A DNA stretch of 64,000 nt from an uncultured Eubacterium sp. (GTDB lineage Bacteria > Bacillota > Clostridia > Lachnospirales > Lachnospiraceae), in assembly GCA_900552795.1 (NCBI GenBank), contig USBB01000007.1, positions 1 to 64,000 of the forward strand. The letters run 5' to 3'. The position numbers and the translations under genes were made by a program. Shown one piece after another: positions 1-7,739 of the stretch (positions within the stretch are counted from its first letter, which is position 1; each line of letters starts with the position of its first letter). Below the pieces are notes generated by a model. The model saw only the letters and a list, made by a program, of their open reading frames with translations, had not been told where the DNA came from and searched no databases.

Positions 1-5
1 TTTGA

Positions 6-140
6 ATAGACCGTTTTAGGTCAGCAACAAGAAATTAAGACTTGCTGAGAAATCGAATTTCTGCGAAACTACTGATTCGCCTTTTAATTTTTAGACTCAT
101 GAATAAAGTCTCCACTGGAAACTTTATTTGTCTCATTCCC
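6..140 (-). repeat. Streptococcal intergenic repeat, copy 1 (inverted)
   Basis: Read on the minus strand this segment starts GGGAATGAGAC and matches 14,980-15,113 almost throughout its length, including the blocks TAAAAATTAAAAGG, AATCAGTAGTTTCGCAGAAA and TTGCTGACCTAAAACGGTC. It begins just after the stop codon of the TetR gene, as copy 2 begins just after an ABC exporter gene. It contains a short GTTTCCAGTGGAGAC-like hairpin. No coding frame is evident. Confidence 0.85.
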
Positions 141-142
141 TT

Positions 143-691
143 TTAGTTATTCAAATGTTTAATATCGTTTTCTAGTAAGTCACTCAAGATGTGAACGAGT
201 TCGTCTTGGGAAATGTTATTTGGCTGTGCCAGCCAGTTGATATAGACACCCATGATGCCATTTGAAATATATCTGATTTTGATTTTATTTGATGTTGTTT
301 GATTAGAAGAAAGGTAGTAGTGAGTTAAACCATTTTCTAAAATATCTGTAAAATCTTTGATGAGATAGGCGTAAGATTTTTGCTTTGCAATGGTTTGATA
401 AAATTTGAAATTAGCTTGCATGACTTGATTCAACTCATTAAAAAAGATAAAAAAATCGAAATCATTCTGTTGCTTGAGGATGTTGTCTAACTGATTACTG
501 ACATCGTCAATGATGTCATGATAAACATCAAAGGTCGTATCATAGTGCAAATAAAACGTTTTACGGTCAATATTAGCTGATTTGGCTAACTCTGTTATGG
601 TGATATTGTCCATTTCCTTTCTCTGTAATAAGTCGATAAACGCCTGACGAATGTTATACTTCGTGCGCGCTTTTTGTTCACTTCGTTTCAT
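143..691 (-). CDS. TetR/AcrR family transcriptional regulator
   Basis: A 182-residue regulator. The N-terminus carries a TetR helix-turn-helix with the hallmark sequence ITITELAKSANIDRKTFYLHY (about residues 29-49; only the pattern is diagnostic), and the C-terminal half is an all-helical ligand/dimer domain of the kind seen in DhaS-like TetR proteins. I chose ATG at 691, which has a GGGG-type ribosome site, over the GTG seven codons upstream, which has none. It is divergent from the membrane protein gene at 827, the usual layout for a TetR repressor and its target, so it probably represses that gene. The ligand is unknown. Confidence 0.85.
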   Translation of the reverse strand: MKRSEQKARTKYNIRQAFIDLLQRKEMDNITITELAKSANIDRKTFYLHYDTTFDVYHDIIDDVSNQLDNILKQQNDFDFFIFFNELNQVMQANFKFYQTIAKQKSYAYLIKDFTDILENGLTHYYLSSNQTTSNKIKIRYISNGIMGVYINWLAQPNNISQDELVHILSDLLENDIKHLNN

Positions 692-750
692 ATTGATACC
701 CCAATTTTTCACATTCTGTGGAACAATGCCCAGATTTTAAAAAGCTGTCA

Positions 751-779
751 TTGTTTTGCCATTTGCTATTCATTATAAT
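751..779 (+). promoter_or_regulatory. Sigma-A type promoter for the 827 membrane protein gene
   Basis: TTGTTT (751-756) and TATAAT (774-779) are separated by 17 bases. It lies in the divergent region between the TetR gene and the membrane protein gene, so it is the likely point of repression. I could not find a clear TetR palindrome. Confidence 0.6.
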
Positions 780-826
780 ACTCACATGTAGAATCTTCAA
801 CAAGAAGAGATAAAAGGAGAATTCAA

Positions 827-1621
827 ATGGTTTTTGACACATTATTTAATGCGTATCCGCAAGGTGACGTTACGTTACAAGATTTTGTGACAGCTTTAAC
901 GCCTGGTGCGCCCAATTTTATATTGACTTTAACAACTGTTCTTATCACGTTTGTGTTGGGATTTTTAGTCTATATTTATTCTTTCGTGTTGGTGGATAGA
1001 GAAAAAAGTGGTCCTTATCCATTATGGATGCACACTTTTTATTGTGCAGCAGATTTTATGGGAATCTGGGTGTTTTTAGCAGCCTATCAAAATTATCACC
1101 ATTTTTGGTTCTTTCTATTAGGCGTAATTGGTGAGATTGTTTGGGTTGGTTTTGAATTCTACTGTCTTTGGCGAGCGGTTACCTATGAAAGAAAAGAAAT
1201 TTGGGGCGATAAAGTGACTCTCAAAAAAGCAATTTTTGATTGCTGTTTACAAGTCTTAATTTTCTTTGTCAGCCTTAATCTTCTGCGAGTAGAGTTGCAT
1301 GATACCTCGATGTTTAAATTCTGGATTTTTACGCAAGTTATTATCTGCTCTGTTCCAGGACTGTTTTGGGAAAAGCGTGGAACACGTATTGGAGCAAGCT
1401 GGCAGTTGAATATTGTCCTTGTTTTGGTGGCTATTATGTCTTTCAATCCATGGAATATGTGGGCACTAATTAGTCCGCAATTTTTCTCTCTTAGTAATAA
1501 TCCTTGGTATTACTTTGTTGGGCTAGTTACTCTTATGTTTGCTCTGAGAGGCTGTTATATCTATGCAAAATTACCTCAAAAACCGAAATATCTACCAGAT
1601 GGCAGCAAAACGATTTTTTAG
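827..1621 (+). CDS. Polytopic membrane protein of unknown function
   Basis: A 264-residue, strongly hydrophobic protein with about seven predicted membrane spans, rich in Trp, Phe and Tyr, ending in a short hydrophilic tail (PQKPKYLPDGSKTIF). Acidic residues lie within or beside spans (for example GEIVWVGFEF), a pattern that recalls transmembrane enzymes as well as transporters, but I recognise no family with confidence. AAAGGAG precedes the ATG by about eight bases. The divergent TetR gene and the single-gene unit suggest that its expression is induced by a small molecule. Confidence 0.75.
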   Translation: MVFDTLFNAYPQGDVTLQDFVTALTPGAPNFILTLTTVLITFVLGFLVYIYSFVLVDREKSGPYPLWMHTFYCAADFMGIWVFLAAYQNYHHFWFFLLGVIGEIVWVGFEFYCLWRAVTYERKEIWGDKVTLKKAIFDCCLQVLIFFVSLNLLRVELHDTSMFKFWIFTQVIICSVPGLFWEKRGTRIGASWQLNIVLVLVAIMSFNPWNMWALISPQFFSLSNNPWYYFVGLVTLMFALRGCYIYAKLPQKPKYLPDGSKTIF

Positions 1622-1673
1622 AAAACTTTTGAAAATTATAACAGTTATTAAAAAAGAATCATTTTAACAATAT

Positions 1674-1722
1674 AAAAAGACTTTGAAGAAGATTGCACAC
1701 ACAACTTTTTCAGGTCTTTTTT
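1674..1722 (+). terminator. Weak intrinsic terminator after the membrane protein gene
   Basis: AAAAAGAC and GTCTTTTTT flank an imperfect stem (TTTGA/TCAGG region) with a T-run on the plus strand. It sits 50 bases after the stop codon. Confidence 0.45.
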
Positions 1723-1838
1723 CTTATATTTTTTTGATAAAAATGACTGAAATTCCTTGATATTATTGACTTGTTTCAAATGTATGTAAGGTTTTCTGAC
1801 ATAAACTTAAAAATATTGTAGAAATTTTCAAAAAAGTA

Positions 1839-1867
1839 TTTATTTTTTAAAAGCTTAGGTGTATAAT
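1839..1867 (+). promoter_or_regulatory. Probable asnA promoter
   Basis: A TATAAT at 1862-1867 has only a poor -35 (TTTATT) 17 bases upstream. The 99-base leader between it and asnA is AT-rich, and I saw no riboswitch or T-box consensus in it. Confidence 0.45.
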
Positions 1868-1966
1868 AGCTCTATCGTTGTAAAAGCGGTCACGAAATAC
1901 AAAATTATCTCACTATCCTTATTTATCATTTTGGTATTTCAATAAAAAATTTTTAAGGAGGAGCAT

Positions 1967-2959
1967 ATGAAGAAAAGCTTTATTCATCAACAGCAGGAGA
2001 TTTCTTTTGTCAAGAATACTTTCACTCAATATTTGATTGATAAACTTGACATCGTTGAAGTGCAAGGACCTATTCTCAGTCAGGTCGGGGATGGTATGCA
2101 AGATAATTTGAATGGTATTGAAAATCCTGTATCAGTGCACGTAAAACGTATTCCTGATGCTGAATATGAAGTTGTTCATTCACTTGCTAAGTGGAAACGT
2201 CATACCTTAGCACGTTTTGGCTTCAATGAAGGAGAAGGGCTTTTCGTACACATGAAAGCTCTCCGACCAGACGAAGAAGAATTAGATCCAATTCACTCTA
2301 TTTATGTTGACCAATGGGATTGGGAAAAAGTTATTCCAAATGGTCGTCGTAACATCGAGTATTTAAAAGAAACGGTTGAACAAGTTTACAAAGCTATTCG
2401 TTTGACAGAATTAGCTGTTGAAGCTCGTTTTGATATCGAAGCTGTTTTGCCTAAAAAAATCACATTCATCCACACAGAAGAATTGGTAGAACGTTACCCA
2501 GATTTGACACCGAAAGAACGTGAAAATGCTGCCGCTAAAGAATTTGGAGCAATTTTCCTTATCGGTATTGGTGGTATTTTGCCAGATGGTCAACGTCATG
2601 ATGGTCGTGCACCTGACTACGATGACTGGACTTCTGAATCAGAAAATGGTTACCACGGTCTTAATGGTGATATCATTGTTTGGAATGAAGCTTTGGATTC
2701 TGCTTTTGAATTATCATCAATGGGTATTCGTGTTGACGAGGAAGCTCTCAAACGTCAAGTTAAAATCACTGGTGACGAAGATCGTTTGCAACTAGAATGG
2801 CATAAAGCTCTTCTTAATGGTCTCTTCCCACTTACTATCGGTGGTGGTATCGGTCAATCTCGTATGGCAATGTTCTTGCTCCGTAAGAAACATATCGGAG
2901 AAGTTCAATCAAGTGTTTGGCCGAAAGAAGTTCGTGACACTTACGAAAATATTCTTTAA
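1967..2959 (+). CDS. asnA: Aspartate--ammonia ligase (asparagine synthetase A)
   Basis: This 330-residue protein has the same length as the well-known AsnA enzymes and the typical start (MKKSFIHQQQEISFVK). It makes asparagine from aspartate, ammonia and ATP in the cytoplasm through an aspartyl-adenylate and is related in fold to class II aminoacyl-tRNA synthetases. Class II-like features include the C-terminal glycine-rich GGGIGQSRMAMFLL segment and the internal VVHSLAKWKRHTLARF block. AAGGAGG lies seven bases before the ATG. It is transcribed alone and closed by the terminator at 2989. Confidence 0.97.
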   Translation: MKKSFIHQQQEISFVKNTFTQYLIDKLDIVEVQGPILSQVGDGMQDNLNGIENPVSVHVKRIPDAEYEVVHSLAKWKRHTLARFGFNEGEGLFVHMKALRPDEEELDPIHSIYVDQWDWEKVIPNGRRNIEYLKETVEQVYKAIRLTELAVEARFDIEAVLPKKITFIHTEELVERYPDLTPKERENAAAKEFGAIFLIGIGGILPDGQRHDGRAPDYDDWTSESENGYHGLNGDIIVWNEALDSAFELSSMGIRVDEEALKRQVKITGDEDRLQLEWHKALLNGLFPLTIGGGIGQSRMAMFLLRKKHIGEVQSSVWPKEVRDTYENIL

Positions 2960-2988
2960 GTAGAAGAAATCTTATTTTAAGGACTAAG

Positions 2989-3020
2989 AAAAGTCGGCTA
3001 GGATAACTAGTCGGCTTTTT
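2989..3020 (+). terminator. Intrinsic terminator of asnA
   Basis: AAAAGTCGGCTAG and CTAGTCGGCTTTTT form a 13-bp stem with two G-U pairs around a GATAA loop, followed by a T-run. Confidence 0.85.
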
Positions 3021-3035
3021 GATTTTGGGAATAGA

Positions 3036-3068
3036 AAAAGTTGTTAGAGCGATTTTCTAACAACTTTT
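3036..3068 (-). terminator. Intrinsic terminator of the 3093 helical-repeat gene
   Basis: AAAAGTTGTTAGA and TCTAACAACTTTT form a perfect 13-bp stem. Read on the minus strand it ends in CTTTTTCT. It faces the asnA terminator in the convergent gap. Confidence 0.85.
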
Positions 3069-3092
3069 GTAAAATTATTTAAATTAAATTGC

Positions 3093-3824
3093 TTACCAAG
3101 GAAGACCTGCTGCAGCAATTTCAGCTTTTGAAGCGTATTGTCCATTTGGACGATGCCATCTGCCACGAGCATCTCTAGAATATCCACTAGCAGCTTGTTG
3201 TTGTGCCTGTTGAGCCGCTGCCTGTTCTTGTGCTTGGCGTGCAGCTTCTTCGGCTGCAGCTTGTTCTTGAGCCTGTCTAGCCTCTTCGGCTTTTCTTGCT
3301 TCTTCAGCTTGAGCCGCTTCCTCGGCTTCTTTAGTCTCAATAGCTGAAACAACGGCGTTAATACGATTGTTAAAATCACCTTTTTTAGCTGTGTCTGTTA
3401 CCGCATCAACTTTATTTTTAGCATCGTCAACATTTTCACGAGTTTGATTAGCTTCTAAGTTTGCAACAGCAGTTTCAGCCGCTGCCTGAGCTGTCTCTTC
3501 TTGTTTTTGTGTTTCTATCGCAGTCTTGACAGTTGCGATACGTTTTTTAAGTTGTTTTTTGACTTTCTTATTTTTTACGGCTTTAACTTTTTTGGTAGCT
3601 AAATCAAGATTTTCTTGGGTCTGGTCCTTTTCAAGTTGTTTAACAGCTTTTTTTGCTGCTTTAGTAGCTTTATCGTCTTTTTTGGTGGTTTTACTTTTAG
3701 ACTTAGTATCCGCTAAAACAACATGATTGTTTTCGACTGGTGTTGTTAAAAGTCCTTGGTCTTGAGAGACTCCGATGAGGGCAGTTGCCATTAATAATAT
3801 GGCGAGTTTCATTTTCTTCTTCAT
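3093..3824 (-). CDS. Secreted Ala/Lys-rich helical-repeat protein
   Basis: A 243-residue protein with a Sec-type signal peptide (MKKKMKLAILLMATALIG...), a basic linker, then two modules of about 50 residues following the pattern A..AV..LE..QT..N.D.A...V.AV....K..F..RI..V..AIET, which look like small three-helix bundles. An Ala/Glu/Gln-rich coiled segment follows. The end, RDARGRWHRPNGQYASKAEI, resembles a short C-terminal module I recall on other streptococcal secreted proteins. There is no LPXTG anchor. Its modules match the neighbouring gene at 3986, so the two are paralogues. The function is unknown; a surface or cell-wall interaction role is a guess. Confidence 0.75.
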   Translation of the reverse strand: MKKKMKLAILLMATALIGVSQDQGLLTTPVENNHVVLADTKSKSKTTKKDDKATKAAKKAVKQLEKDQTQENLDLATKKVKAVKNKKVKKQLKKRIATVKTAIETQKQEETAQAAAETAVANLEANQTRENVDDAKNKVDAVTDTAKKGDFNNRINAVVSAIETKEAEEAAQAEEARKAEEARQAQEQAAAEEAARQAQEQAAAQQAQQQAASGYSRDARGRWHRPNGQYASKAEIAAAGLPW

Positions 3825-3940
3825 GTTTGATTCCTCCTGAAAAAACTTTGAATGATAAAATTTTTACACTAAAAGAATACCATTTTGAAATAAGTCTGTA
3901 AATCTCTTTTTAAGGAAAAATTAAGTAAAAAATACTATAA

Positions 3941-3972
3941 AAAAGCCGCTAGAGCAATCTCTAACGACTTTT
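3941..3972 (-). terminator. Intrinsic terminator of the 3986 gene
   Basis: AAAAGCCGCTAGAG and CTCTAACGACTTTT form a stem with mismatches around a CAAT loop. The minus strand ends in a T-run (GGCTTTTTTATAG). Confidence 0.7.
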
Positions 3973-3985
3973 GTAAAATAATCTA

Positions 3986-4792
3986 TTATTCAAAACCACA
4001 GAGTGTTAAACCTAAGTCTTGTGCTTCTGATAAGCTAACTGGTGTAGTGCTTTTTGAGCGATTTAAGCCACGGCAATTTGGGTTGAGGTGGTAGTGGCTA
4101 CCAGTTCTTGTAATGTAAACTGTTGTGGTATCTCCTGGTTGGGCAGCTGCTTGATTTTGTTGTTGCTGTGCCTGTTTAGCAGCTTCGGCTTCTTTGGCTT
4201 CGATAGCTGAAACAACAGCGTTGATACGGTTGTTGAAAGCTTCCTTTTTAGTTGAATTATTTACCGCATTAACTTTATTTTTAGCGTCATCAATGTTATC
4301 ACGCGATTGGTTATTTTCAAGGTTTTTAACCGCAGTTTCTGCTTTATCTTCTAATTCTTTTTCTTTTTTAGTTTCAATGGCTGTTTTGACAGTTGCGATA
4401 CGCTTTTGAAATTTCTCTTTTTTGTCAGCGTCTGTAACAGCGTCAACTTTACTTGTTGCTAAATCAAGATTAGCCTGCGTTTGGTCTTTTTCGAGATTTT
4501 TTACGGCAGTTTCTGCACTGTTTTCAATCTCTTTAGTCTTTTGAACTTCTTTTTTGCCAACTTCGATATAATTAGCATTTTTTTCTTTAAAATCAGCCAG
4601 TTCACCTTGGCTATCTTTTAAGTCTGATTTGGCTTGTTTGACATCTTGGCTAAGCTGTTCAATCTTATCCTCTGCTTGGGATAATTCTTGACTTTGGTTA
4701 CCTTGACTAGAAAAACTAGCAATCAATAATACCGATAAAATGGTAATGGCAAGATTTTTCTTGTCTTTAAAGAATGTTTTAAAATTCATCAT
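3986..4792 (-). CDS. Membrane-anchored helical-repeat protein with Cys/His C-terminal domain
   Basis: A 268-residue protein with an N-terminal hydrophobic anchor (about residues 13-28), a coiled coil (about 33-75), two repeats of the three-helix type found in its neighbour at 3093 (AVKNLEKDQTQANLDLATSK and AVKNLENNQSRDNIDDAKNK), and a C-terminal domain, VYITRTGSHYHLNPNCRGLN plus LTLCGFE. The TG..YH...C...C arrangement recalls a small, probably metal-binding domain often fused to Gram-positive secreted proteins; this identification is from memory of the motif. It has its own terminator, so the two paralogues may be transcribed separately. The function is unknown. Confidence 0.72.
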   Translation of the reverse strand: MMNFKTFFKDKKNLAITILSVLLIASFSSQGNQSQELSQAEDKIEQLSQDVKQAKSDLKDSQGELADFKEKNANYIEVGKKEVQKTKEIENSAETAVKNLEKDQTQANLDLATSKVDAVTDADKKEKFQKRIATVKTAIETKKEKELEDKAETAVKNLENNQSRDNIDDAKNKVNAVNNSTKKEAFNNRINAVVSAIEAKEAEAAKQAQQQQNQAAAQPGDTTTVYITRTGSHYHLNPNCRGLNRSKSTTPVSLSEAQDLGLTLCGFE

Positions 4793-4906
4793 AACTCCTT
4801 TATCCTAAAAAACTTTGATAATTAAAATTATCACAACAATCATATCAAAACTCATTTTTAGTGTAAAGATGACCTAATCATTTTTTAAGTTATTTTATTT
4901 GAATTT

Positions 4907-4915
4907 TGCTATAAT
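4907..4915 (+). promoter_or_regulatory. Extended -10 promoter placed for a leaderless rsmD mRNA
   Basis: TGCTATAAT (4907-4915) ends seven bases before the rsmD ATG at 4923. Transcription starting the usual 6-8 bases after the -10 would begin at or next to the ATG. No Shine-Dalgarno sequence is present. Confidence 0.6.
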
Positions 4916-4922
4916 GGTTGTT

Positions 4923-5462
4923 ATGAGAGTTGTAGCAGGAAAATTTGGTGGGCGTCCTTTAAAGACGCTAGATGGAAAAATTACGCGCCCGACAACAGAC
5001 AAGGTTAAAGGTGCTATTTTTAATATGATTGGTCCATTTTTTGATGGTGGACGTGTTTTAGACTTGTTTTCTGGTAGTGGAAGTCTAGCGATTGAAGCTA
5101 TTTCACGCGGAATGGATGAAGCTGTGCTGGTTGAACGCAACCGTCAAGCGCAAGCTATTGTTTTAGAAAATATCAAAATGACAAAGTCTGAGCAGCAATT
5201 TCACTTGTTAAAAATGGATGCTAATAAGGCAATTGGCGTTGTTAGTGGACAGTTTGATTTGGTACTTTTAGACCCACCATACGCTAAGGAAGAAATTGTC
5301 AAAAATATTACGGAATTAGAAGAAGCAGGGCTTTTGTCTGAGGATGTCATGCTGGTTTGTGAGACGGATAAGGCTGTTGATTTACCAGAAGAAATTTCAA
5401 ATTTTGGCATCTGGAAACAAAAAACATATGGCATTAGTAAGGTTACGGTATATGTTAGGTAG
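4923..5462 (+). CDS. rsmD: 16S rRNA (guanine(966)-N(2))-methyltransferase
   Basis: A 179-residue SAM-dependent methyltransferase of the RsmD family, which modifies G966 of 16S rRNA. The start MRVVAGKFGGRPL is typical of the family and sets the ATG at 4923 rather than earlier in-frame codons. The SAM-binding loop reads VLDLFSGSGSLAIEA and the catalytic motif is DPPY in VLLDPPYAKEE. No ribosome site precedes it, and a promoter -10 lies directly upstream, so translation may be leaderless. It is followed 32 bases later by coaD, the conserved rsmD-coaD order of Firmicutes. Confidence 0.95.
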   Translation: MRVVAGKFGGRPLKTLDGKITRPTTDKVKGAIFNMIGPFFDGGRVLDLFSGSGSLAIEAISRGMDEAVLVERNRQAQAIVLENIKMTKSEQQFHLLKMDANKAIGVVSGQFDLVLLDPPYAKEEIVKNITELEEAGLLSEDVMLVCETDKAVDLPEEISNFGIWKQKTYGISKVTVYVR

Positions 5463-5494
5463 AATTGAGTGATTTTATCACTAATGGAGGCAAT

Positions 5495-5992
5495 ATGGCT
5501 AAAATTGGTTTATTTACGGGGTCTTTTGACCCTGTGACAAATGGGCATCTTGATATCATAGCGCGTGCAAGCAAGTTGTTTGATACACTTTTTGTGGGCA
5601 TTTTTTACAATAAAGATAAGAATGGCTTCTTTAGTGTTGAAGAGAGACGGCAGATGTTAGAAGAAGCACTGCAAGAATTTCCGAACGTAAAAGTGATTAC
5701 AGCGCGTGATTCTTTGGTGGTGGATATTGCCAAGCGTTTAGAAGTTGGTTATCTCGTGCGTGGTATCCGTAATGGGAAAGATTTAGAGTACGAGGCTGAT
5801 TTAGCGTTTTATAATCATTATCTGGCGTCAGAGATTGAGAGTGTTTTTTTATTGTGCTCTCCTGATTTGGTTCATGTCTCATCAAGTCGCATCCGTGAAT
5901 TGATTTATTTCTATTCAGATATTTCAGATTTTGTACCAACAAGTGTTGTCAAAAAAGTGGAGGAAAAATATGGCAATCTTAAAAAGATTTAA
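5495..5992 (+). CDS. coaD: Pantetheine-phosphate adenylyltransferase
   Basis: A 165-residue enzyme that transfers AMP from ATP to 4'-phosphopantetheine, giving dephospho-CoA, the fourth step of CoA synthesis. It has the nucleotidyltransferase signature GSFDPVTNGHLD (T/HxGH motif at TNGH) near the N-terminus and the C-terminal SSSRIREL block. The ATG at 5495 follows GGAGG and begins MAKIGLFTGSF; the longer in-frame extension has no ribosome site. Its 3' end overlaps the start of the next gene by 23 bases, so the two are probably coupled. Confidence 0.96.
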   Translation: MAKIGLFTGSFDPVTNGHLDIIARASKLFDTLFVGIFYNKDKNGFFSVEERRQMLEEALQEFPNVKVITARDSLVVDIAKRLEVGYLVRGIRNGKDLEYEADLAFYNHYLASEIESVFLLCSPDLVHVSSSRIRELIYFYSDISDFVPTSVVKKVEEKYGNLKKI

Positions 5993-7055
5993 AGAGATTT
6001 TGAAAAAGTTGGGTCGTATTTTATATCGCTTTAAGTGGTGGATATTAGGTGTTGTAGGCATTGTTTTCTTACTATTTAGCTTGTTGTATCCGCTTGATTA
6101 CTATATTGAAATGCCTGGTGGTGCTTATGATATTCGTAGCGTTTTAACGGTTGATAATAAGGAAGATGACGAAGATGGCTCTTATAATTTTGTGGCTGTC
6201 ACGGTTAGTCAGGCGACCTTGGCACAATTGGTTTATGCTTGGTTAACTCCCTACACAGAAATTTCGACAGCCGCAGATGTGACTGGTGGTTATAGCAATG
6301 CTGATTATCTTCGTATCAATGAGTATTACATGGAAACCTCTCAGAATACAGCGACTTATCAAGCCTTAACATTGGCAGGAAAGGAAGCAACGCTTGATTA
6401 TCAAGGGGTTTATGTTTTAAATGTTAGTGATAATTCGACGTTTAAAGGGATTTTGAATATCTCTGATACGGTAACTGGGGTTAACGGTCAGACATTTAAC
6501 AGCTCGGCAGAATTAATGGCCTATGTGGCTGATTTGGATTTAGGGTCTGAAGTAACTGTTCAATATACATCAGACGGCGAAGCAAAAGAAGCCACAGGAA
6601 AAATTATTGAATTGTCAAATGGAAAAAATGGTATCGGAATCGGTTTGGTAGATCATACGTCGGTGTCATCAGATGTTGATGTTAATTTTGATACGAGTGG
6701 TGTTGGTGGTCCAAGTGCTGGTTTGATGTTTACGCTTGATATTTATGACCAATTAAACAGTGAAGATTTGCGTAAAGGTCGTAAAATTGCTGGTACAGGT
6801 ACGATTGAATCAGATGGTTCAGTCGGGGATATTGGTGGCGCAGCACTTAAAGTTGTTGCTGCTGCTAAAGCTGGTGCAGATATTTTCTTTGTTCCAAATA
6901 ACCCTGTGGATGAGGAAACATTGAAAAAAGACCCAGATGCGAAAACGAACTATGAAGAAGCTGTCGCAGCTGCTAAAGACCTCGATACCGATATGAAAAT
7001 CGTTCCAGTCACAACTGTTCAAGAAGCAATTGACTATCTGCGAAATAATGATTAA
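5970..7055 (+). CDS. SepM/YlbL-type membrane-anchored PDZ-Lon protease
   Basis: A 361-residue protein with a cytoplasmic basic start, one membrane anchor (about 23-42), an extracytoplasmic PDZ domain (about 140-210) and a C-terminal Lon-type (S16) protease domain. The catalytic dyad is visible: Ser249 in GVGGPSAG and Lys294 in AALKVVAA. In streptococci the SepM member trims competence-stimulating peptide; whether this one has such a substrate is not known. The ATG at 5970 has GGAGG and lies inside the end of coaD, the usual neighbour order. A terminator follows directly. Confidence 0.92.
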   Translation: MAILKRFKEILKKLGRILYRFKWWILGVVGIVFLLFSLLYPLDYYIEMPGGAYDIRSVLTVDNKEDDEDGSYNFVAVTVSQATLAQLVYAWLTPYTEISTAADVTGGYSNADYLRINEYYMETSQNTATYQALTLAGKEATLDYQGVYVLNVSDNSTFKGILNISDTVTGVNGQTFNSSAELMAYVADLDLGSEVTVQYTSDGEAKEATGKIIELSNGKNGIGIGLVDHTSVSSDVDVNFDTSGVGGPSAGLMFTLDIYDQLNSEDLRKGRKIAGTGTIESDGSVGDIGGAALKVVAAAKAGADIFFVPNNPVDEETLKKDPDAKTNYEEAVAAAKDLDTDMKIVPVTTVQEAIDYLRNND

Positions 7056-7060
7056 AAAGA

Positions 7061-7090
7061 AACATCTCTGTGAATACGGAGATGTTTTTT
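7061..7090 (+). terminator. Intrinsic terminator of the rsmD-coaD-protease unit
   Basis: AACATCTC and GGAGATGTT form the stem, followed by TTTTTT, starting six bases after the stop codon. Confidence 0.85.
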
Positions 7091-7182
7091 GTTCACTTTA
7101 AATTAATTTTTTCTTAAGTTTCATTGGGTAAAATTCCCTTAAAATATGGCAGTAGATTAGTAACAATAGATAGGAGGGAGTT

Positions 7183-7437
7183 ATGACGAACTGGCAAAAG
7201 CGATTTGTGATTTGGTTTAATCTTGCCATTTTATTTATTTTTTTAGATGTGACTTTGTTGATATTTATTCGGTCGATTAATAGTCATGGTGTTTATCAGA
7301 CAATGCAAATGAAATGGCTAACGTTCTCAATGTGGATTCTCTGTTATGCTTTTGTTTGGACGTATCAGGGTGTGGGGTATATGTTTTTTAAACATATTAA
7401 ACAAGTAAGAAAACAAGAAGATAGGCATGTGATTTAA
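7183..7437 (+). CDS. Small two-span membrane protein
   Basis: An 84-residue protein with two hydrophobic spans (about 9-29 and 44-68) and a basic C-terminal tail. TAGGAGGGAG gives a strong ribosome site before the ATG. It stands alone between the protease terminator and a decayed aquaporin gene. I do not recognise the family. Confidence 0.6.
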   Translation: MTNWQKRFVIWFNLAILFIFLDVTLLIFIRSINSHGVYQTMQMKWLTFSMWILCYAFVWTYQGVGYMFFKHIKQVRKQEDRHVI

Positions 7438-7513
7438 TATGAGATAATGAGTTGGATTTACAGAATCTGATTCATTTTTTATGCTTAGTTTAATAAAAAT
7501 AATATTTTAAAAA

Positions 7514-7678
7514 TTCTTTGCAGAACTAATTGGGACATTTGTTTTTCTTGGGACAGGAGCAGCTGTCTTGGGTGGCGGAGCAGATAGTGTTGTTGGCTAT
7601 ACGTCGATTGCATTAGCATTTGTTTTAACGATTGTGATTTTTGCTTACAGTATTGGTATAGTTTCTGGTTTTTTGTGA
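7514..7678 (+). pseudogene. Aquaporin/glycerol-facilitator N-terminal fragment
   Basis: The open segment reads FFAELIGTFVFLGTGAAVLG and continues to YSIGIVSG before TGA. This is the first membrane hairpin of MIP-family channels. The family's NPA loop, which should follow YSIG.VSG, is absent, and there is no start codon: an in-frame stop lies one codon before the lysine that begins the match. The gene is therefore truncated at both ends and cannot make a channel. Confidence 0.8.
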
Positions 7679-7724
7679 TAAAAATGGCTTAAAAACGCTA
7701 GAATATCACTATTTAAGCGGAAAA

Positions 7725-7733
7725 TGCTATAAT
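7725..7733 (+). promoter_or_regulatory. Extended -10 promoter placed for a leaderless mRNA
   Basis: TGCTATAAT ends six bases before the ATG at 7740, the same arrangement as for rsmD. There is no Shine-Dalgarno sequence between them. Confidence 0.6.
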
Positions 7734-7739
7734 AAAATT

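Noticed and set aside
1868..1966. T-box or riboswitch in the asnA leader
   Set aside because: No specifier/antiterminator consensus (UGGNACC) and no terminator could be found; the leader is short and AT-rich.
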